Shown in pieces: positions 59,501-64,000 of a stretch of DNA of 64,000 nucleotides. The notes beneath the pieces were generated by a model, which saw nothing but the letters and a program-made list of their open reading frames with translations, ran no database searches and had not been told where the DNA came from. Made by a program: the position numbers and the translations under genes. The DNA comes from Setoptus koraiensis (Eukaryota; Arthropoda). Within the stretch, counting starts at the first letter, position 1, and each line of letters opens with the position of its first letter. Location: the NCBI GenBank assembly GCA_048013815.1, contig CM106586.1, positions 24,180,001 to 24,244,000 on the forward strand, given 5' to 3'.

Positions 59501-59949
59501 GCATATTCACTACTTTACATGTATCCAATGTATGTATGCCAACAACAGATGTTGTTAATGTTGGCGTTATGTGTGCCAGACTATGATAGAATTTCATTAT
59601 TATTTTTCTTTTCTTTTCGCTCGTTTTGCCCCCTTGCCCCCCTTTCGCGCCCCCTCCCTCTGCTACTCATGGTCATATCATCATTTCTGGGCAAAACTGG
59701 TTTCACTTGGTTGTTGCTTGTCAGTTATAGATCCTGTTATAGATGCTGGCTCAACACACACACACACGCACAACAAGCAATGACATGTCATGTGCTCATA
59801 TGTTAGCTAAAATGGTTTTGTGTTTTAGTCTGTCAAATTGACAGTGTCAATAGAGGCACAGACGGCACAGACGGCACAGAGACACGGACAGAGCAAGCGG
59901 AGAGAGCAAACAAAACCATTGTGGTGGCTGCCAACGAATGTCCTCCTCC

Positions 59950-60043
59950 TATTATTATTACTACTATTATTATTACTGTTACTACTATTATTATTACTGT
60001 TATTACTATTATTATTACTATTACTATTATTATTACTATTATT
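59950..60043. repeat. ATT/ACT trinucleotide block
   Basis: Interrupted ATT array with ACT and GTT units, open in several frames on both strands. Confidence 0.9.
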
Positions 60044-60420
60044 TGTCAGTATTCGTCGCACGTACGCGCACAGTTGTTGCGAACAAATGTAAATAATGTT
60101 GAGACGCCCAATTTCATGTCATCAGATCCACCTATAAATGACAGCAACGGGCAGAGCGCGCACAATGATGACAGGGGCATTATCACATATGAACTGTCCC
60201 AACTATCAACCAAAACCTATGGCTGCCACGGCTATTGTCAACATTTGTATTGTTTGACACTCATATCCGCTGGCCCGGCGTGTCCCCCAACTGCAAGCGC
60301 AACTAACAGGCCCGCGCCAATTTATTACACTCTATCGAACGCGACTCACTATCGGAGCCGGCGAGAAATCAATTCAAACGATGATAGTTGGCCGACCAGT
60401 TGAGCAATTATTGCCTCTCC

Positions 60421-60517
60421 TCTCTTATCCGTCGTCGCGTCTCTTATCCGTCGTCGCGTCTCTTATCCGTCGTCGCGTCTCTCCTATCCGCGGTCGTGTC
60501 TCCTATCCGCGGTCGCC
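60421..60517. repeat. 19 bp GC-rich minisatellite
   Basis: Three exact copies of TCTCTTATCCGTCGTCGCG followed by two diverged copies (TCTCCTATCCGCGGTCGTG type). GC-rich against the AT-rich background. Confidence 0.9.
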
Positions 60518-60966
60518 TCTCTCATCTGTTGTTGGCTGATGGCGCTCGCTCGTTGCACCGCTGTTGGCGGCCACCGCGCGGACAACGCGCCAAACATACA
60601 TAGCGACAATCTCGGCCTGTCGCTATCTGTCGCTTTGGTGCGTCAACTGGCTGCAAATTTGCAGTGACTCAATTGTCACACGAGCACCACATTAGCCGCT
60701 ATCTGGCAACACGTATTAGACGACATTGGGCACAGTTAGACACAGCTACACATTTAGACACTGTCCGCCGCAGTGGGTCGCAAAAATAAGAAAAGATAGC
60801 TTGTCAACTGAACACTGTTGGTGTTGTGTTTTTTATCATTCGTTTCATCGTTCACCTTTGTCGTCAGTTGTCACGTTGGGCGCGTATCATGGCGTCTCAT
60901 CCGATCAGCTGTTGCGTTGGATTTATTTAAGCATTCTTAATTCATTCATGGTTGCGCCATGTTAAT

Positions 60967-60969
<3 letters not shown>

Positions 60970-60997
<28 letters not shown>
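60970..60997. repeat. (GT)14 microsatellite
   Basis: 28 bp of GT, then GTTTG. Confidence 0.85.
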
Positions 60998-61000
<3 letters not shown>

Positions 61001-61532
61001 TAGCACGTAGACACAAGCGAGCGACAATTTCACTGATTACTCACACATGACATTGTGTGTTCGCCATCACTGCTGATAATGAATTTATGAGCAGCAACAA
61101 TTCAAGATAAAACGCAACTGCGTCACAGTAAAAACGCAGATAATTAGTATTCATCAGATGAAAGTTGCGAACAATATGAGCATCATGCGACTGTCACATC
61201 TGTCTAATGATCGCATTCGGATCTGCGGTATTTGCGCATTCATATAGCTGCACATATGACTCGTATGATTATAGTTAGACGTTCGTTTATTTAGTTTCAC
61301 GACATTCATTTACAGCGAACAGCGGCGGTGTTGCTGGCGATTGGCTTACTCGATCGTTGACTGGAATAATGATCGGCGCCAAAAGGAAAAAAATGAACGA
61401 ATGCTGCCGGTGACACCTATGCTCACACAGTATCGTCTAATCACATTATATTTATACGGCGATGCCGCAAAAAATCATGCGCGATGCCACAGCGCGTTTT
61501 ACATTAATTAACGGCGGCTACATGCGCCGACT

Positions 61533-61570
61533 GACAATTGACAGTTGACAATTGTCAATTGTCAATTGTC
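61533..61570. repeat. cluster of self-complementary GACAATTG / CAATTGTC units
   Basis: Alternating TTGACAATTG and CAATTGTCAA give overlapping palindromes over ~38 bp. Confidence 0.75.
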
Positions 61571-63395
61571 AAATGGACATGAGCACGCAATCAATTCTCG
61601 TCACCTGCTGCGCGTCACATGCTCGTTGTGGCAACACAACACAAACAAACAAACGCAACTTGAGGTGACATCAGCTGGCAGCTTTTGGCAGCGGCTTTTG
61701 CCAGGTTGGCAGCCAATGTGACAAGCTGACTTCATTGCTGCCAATGAATGCCAACAATGAATGAACGAGGCATTGTGATGGAGCGTTGAGGCGAGACCAG
61801 AAAGAGCGCACAAAATAGCCAGTTCTCATATGAGTTTGTGCAGTGTGTTGTATCGATAGGCCCTATAATGATGATAATTAACAGTAGACAGAGAGACACA
61901 AAAATGAAGGTCATTCCTATAATATTATATATATAATATATATACATGGTACTGTTGTATATTATAGCGAACGGCAGTGGTGCATCACCATCACATCATA
62001 TATTGTGCTACACTCTAGTGCGTCTTACCTGTGCTGGCTTGTTGTCACGTCACTACATGTAGCCGGTATATCCATGCATGAATATTGTTCAGCTACACGG
62101 ATATGTCACCAGCACATGTCACCATTGGCAGCTGATCGGCGGTCATGGGCGCCAATGAGCATGACATTTGTAGTTGCTGCTAATGGTTTTTGTGTGACGA
62201 GCGGCCGGATAATATTCAATAGCAATACAACTTATATAACAAGAGTACAACAATAGTATAACAATGCCATACACACAGCATAACTATACTATAGGTAGTG
62301 ACTGGATAAATAGATGGATAGTCAGTTGTTTCAGTTGAGCGAACTCGTCGTCGGAATGCGCACCCAAAATAGACAACACACACACACACATCAGAGCGTA
62401 TAAGTTGCCATTTTTGTTGTTGTGCTTGTTGGCGCTGCTGTTGTGGTTGTCGGTGTTGTGGTTGTCGGTGTTGTTGTTGCTGTTGTTGTTGCTGCTGTTG
62501 TTGTTGGGATCCGTCATTATTTATGGTATGATATTATTTTTATTTTTGCCCAATGTGAACACACAAGAGTGTCTATACAACAGCAAGCCAACAGCACACA
62601 ACATGCGACCAGAAAAGTTTTCTTGTCTTTGTGTTATCGCTGCAACGACTTGCCTTATTGTAAATTGTTCATTTTGATGAGATAATTATTCTTCTCAGTC
62701 ACACATCTCACTCGAATCGAATCGACTCAACTCAAGTGTTCGCTGTCTCTTGATCTATCTCATGTATACATATTGCATGTATATGCAGCGTCGGCATATC
62801 CAGAGTCACTCATTCAAAGCGAATAATGGATTCTTTCTCTCTCTCTCTCTCTCGCCAGCCATGCAACTATCTGGCGAATCATCACGGTGTTCATTTGACT
62901 TTGAGTAGACACTGTCGACTAACTCAATACGCTATATATTATATGATTATGATGACTGCGACGATGACTGCCGCGATGACTGCCATGATGATTGCTATGA
63001 TGATTGCGATTGCGATGACGATGATGTACAGCGCGCCAATATGATGATGCGGCCCGCCGCATCATCCCGAGCCGCATGTATTATTTGAAGATGGCGCGAT
63101 GAGCACAACAGATTACAGACACACATCAATTAGTGGGATAATTTCTCAATATTTCTCGATATTTTCCAATATTTTCCAATATTTTTATATTGTCTAGCCG
63201 GTTGTTGGTAGTGGCTGTTCATGGCATCATAGGCAGCATCATGGCCGTCATCATAGCTACACCTGAGCTACACCCGAGCTACACCTGAGAGCCGTAGAGG
63301 TTAAAGATAAAAGACCTGGCGAGAGACTGCAGGCAACAGCCAGATATTGCTAGCTGTCTCACTGTTGATCGGGCATATCTAGCCGGCGCGATGCC

Positions 63396-63463
63396 ATGAG
63401 ACAAGAGAGCATCGACCGATCGTTGCCATCGGGACACATACACTACGACAACAACAACAACAA

Positions 63464-63516
<53 letters not shown>

Positions 63517-63662
63517 ACAACAACAACTACTACGACAACAACAACTACGGCCAAAGCGGCAACAACAACAAAACAAGTAATTACGCCAACAACAACAGCG
63601 CCAGCAGCATCAATAGAGCGTACGATAATTGCGAAGCTAGCGCGGGATTAGTGGTCGCGTAG
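63396..63662 (+). CDS. doubtful Asn/Ser-rich small ORF
   Basis: An 88-residue frame starting MRQESIDRSLPSGHIHYD, then alternating Asn/Ser from a CAACAG array (63446-63530), then NYANNNSASSINRAYDNCEASAGLVVA. The ends outside the repeat are not obviously random, and proteins of this genome do carry such tracts. No domain, no neighbouring exon and no homology that I recognise, so it may be chance. Confidence 0.2.
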
Positions 63663-64000
63663 TCGAACAGTGATTGATTGCAGCTACCCACGTACTATAA
63701 ACTAAAGTATAAGCTAGAAGTTATAATAAAAATCCGAGCTCTGGACAAGCTGTGTCAAGGCTGCTGTGAGAGGAACAACAACAACAATAACAAGATGATA
63801 TTGAGCGTGTGTGTGCGTTCGGACCAATCAGAAAGTGAGCTCAACTCTGATATAGGCTCACTAGACGCTACTCGCACCTGTCTCTGTGTTTAGTTACCCA
63901 GGTAAGAGCATTTAACAACAAGACAGAGCAATCTCATTCGCGGACGATACGCGAGAATTCGAATTGGCATTCGAATTGTCGAACGGGCGAACGCTCGAAT

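Larger units (their letters stand above)
47438..64000. other. 16.5 kb non-coding, repeat-rich interval upstream of Optix
   Basis: No supported gene. Frames are driven by CAA/TTG and other simple repeats. Named contents are listed separately: tandem arrays at 51712, 52633, 59950, 60421, 60970 and 63446, and inverted repeats at 56515 and 61533. A 9-10 G run lies near 47617-47626. Several CAG|GTAAGx or CAG|GTGAGT donor-like sites (for example 53180 and 63902) could mark unseen 5' non-coding exons. Likely enhancer-bearing DNA around Optix, which is an inference. Confidence 0.5.

Noticed and set aside
1-64000. tRNA or rRNA genes, and LTR or other virus-derived elements
   Set aside because: I looked for tRNA box B-like sequence with pairing arms, for long direct terminal repeats, and for polymerase or capsid-like frames, and found none that held up by eye.

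Overview
This 64 kb window is animal nuclear DNA, most likely from an arthropod and possibly a mite. The tyrosine hydroxylase has the arthropod-type N-terminus (KSYSxE | GYPSxxRSLVDDAxFET), and there is an Optix/Six3-type homeobox gene. The DNA is AT-rich, CAA/TTG repeats are very common, proteins carry long Gln/Asn tracts, and introns are few and mostly short. The species is an inference. I saw no bacterial genes, no CRISPR, no convincing tRNA or rRNA, and no retrovirus-like element.

The gene-dense part is 2.5-26.5 kb. In order it holds: a secreted M14 zinc carboxypeptidase (+); an unrecognised five-exon type II membrane protein (+); a small ORF (-); SF3B2/SAP145 (+); DPAGT1/ALG7 (-); the DEAD-box helicase DDX6/me31B (-, five exons); mitochondrial ribosomal protein L32 (+); a metaxin-2-like gene (-); TBC1D5 (+); and tyrosine hydroxylase (-, three exons). 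From 26.5 to 38.5 kb I find no gene. Then comes a 1662-residue Gln/Asn-rich protein with proline-rich and WH2-like segments (+), a block of decayed duplicate genes at 44.1-45.5 kb, and Optix (-, 45.8-47.4 kb). The last 16.5 kb is non-coding, repeat-rich and possibly regulatory.

The most unusual structure is at 13.8-21.5 kb. Two small mitochondrial genes (mRpL32 and metaxin-2) lie tail to tail between DDX6 and TBC1D5. Each begins with a copy of the 5' end of its divergent neighbour: mRpL32 starts MDAQLRSLVK and DDX6 starts [10 protein letters not shown]; metaxin starts MENDDS...LQCLPDNHEQW and TBC1D5 has MENDDS...LQCLPDNYEQW. The upstream DNA of each pair is also inverted-homologous. A 1.5 kb element with almost identical inverted repeats of about 340 bp sits on the axis of the DDX6/mRpL32 palindrome.

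A second, broken copy of this locus lies about 27 kb away at 44.1-45.5 kb. It retains intron sequence and is circularly permuted (mRpL32, metaxin, then the 3' half of DDX6), as expected from reinsertion of a circle or from the junction of a tandem duplication.
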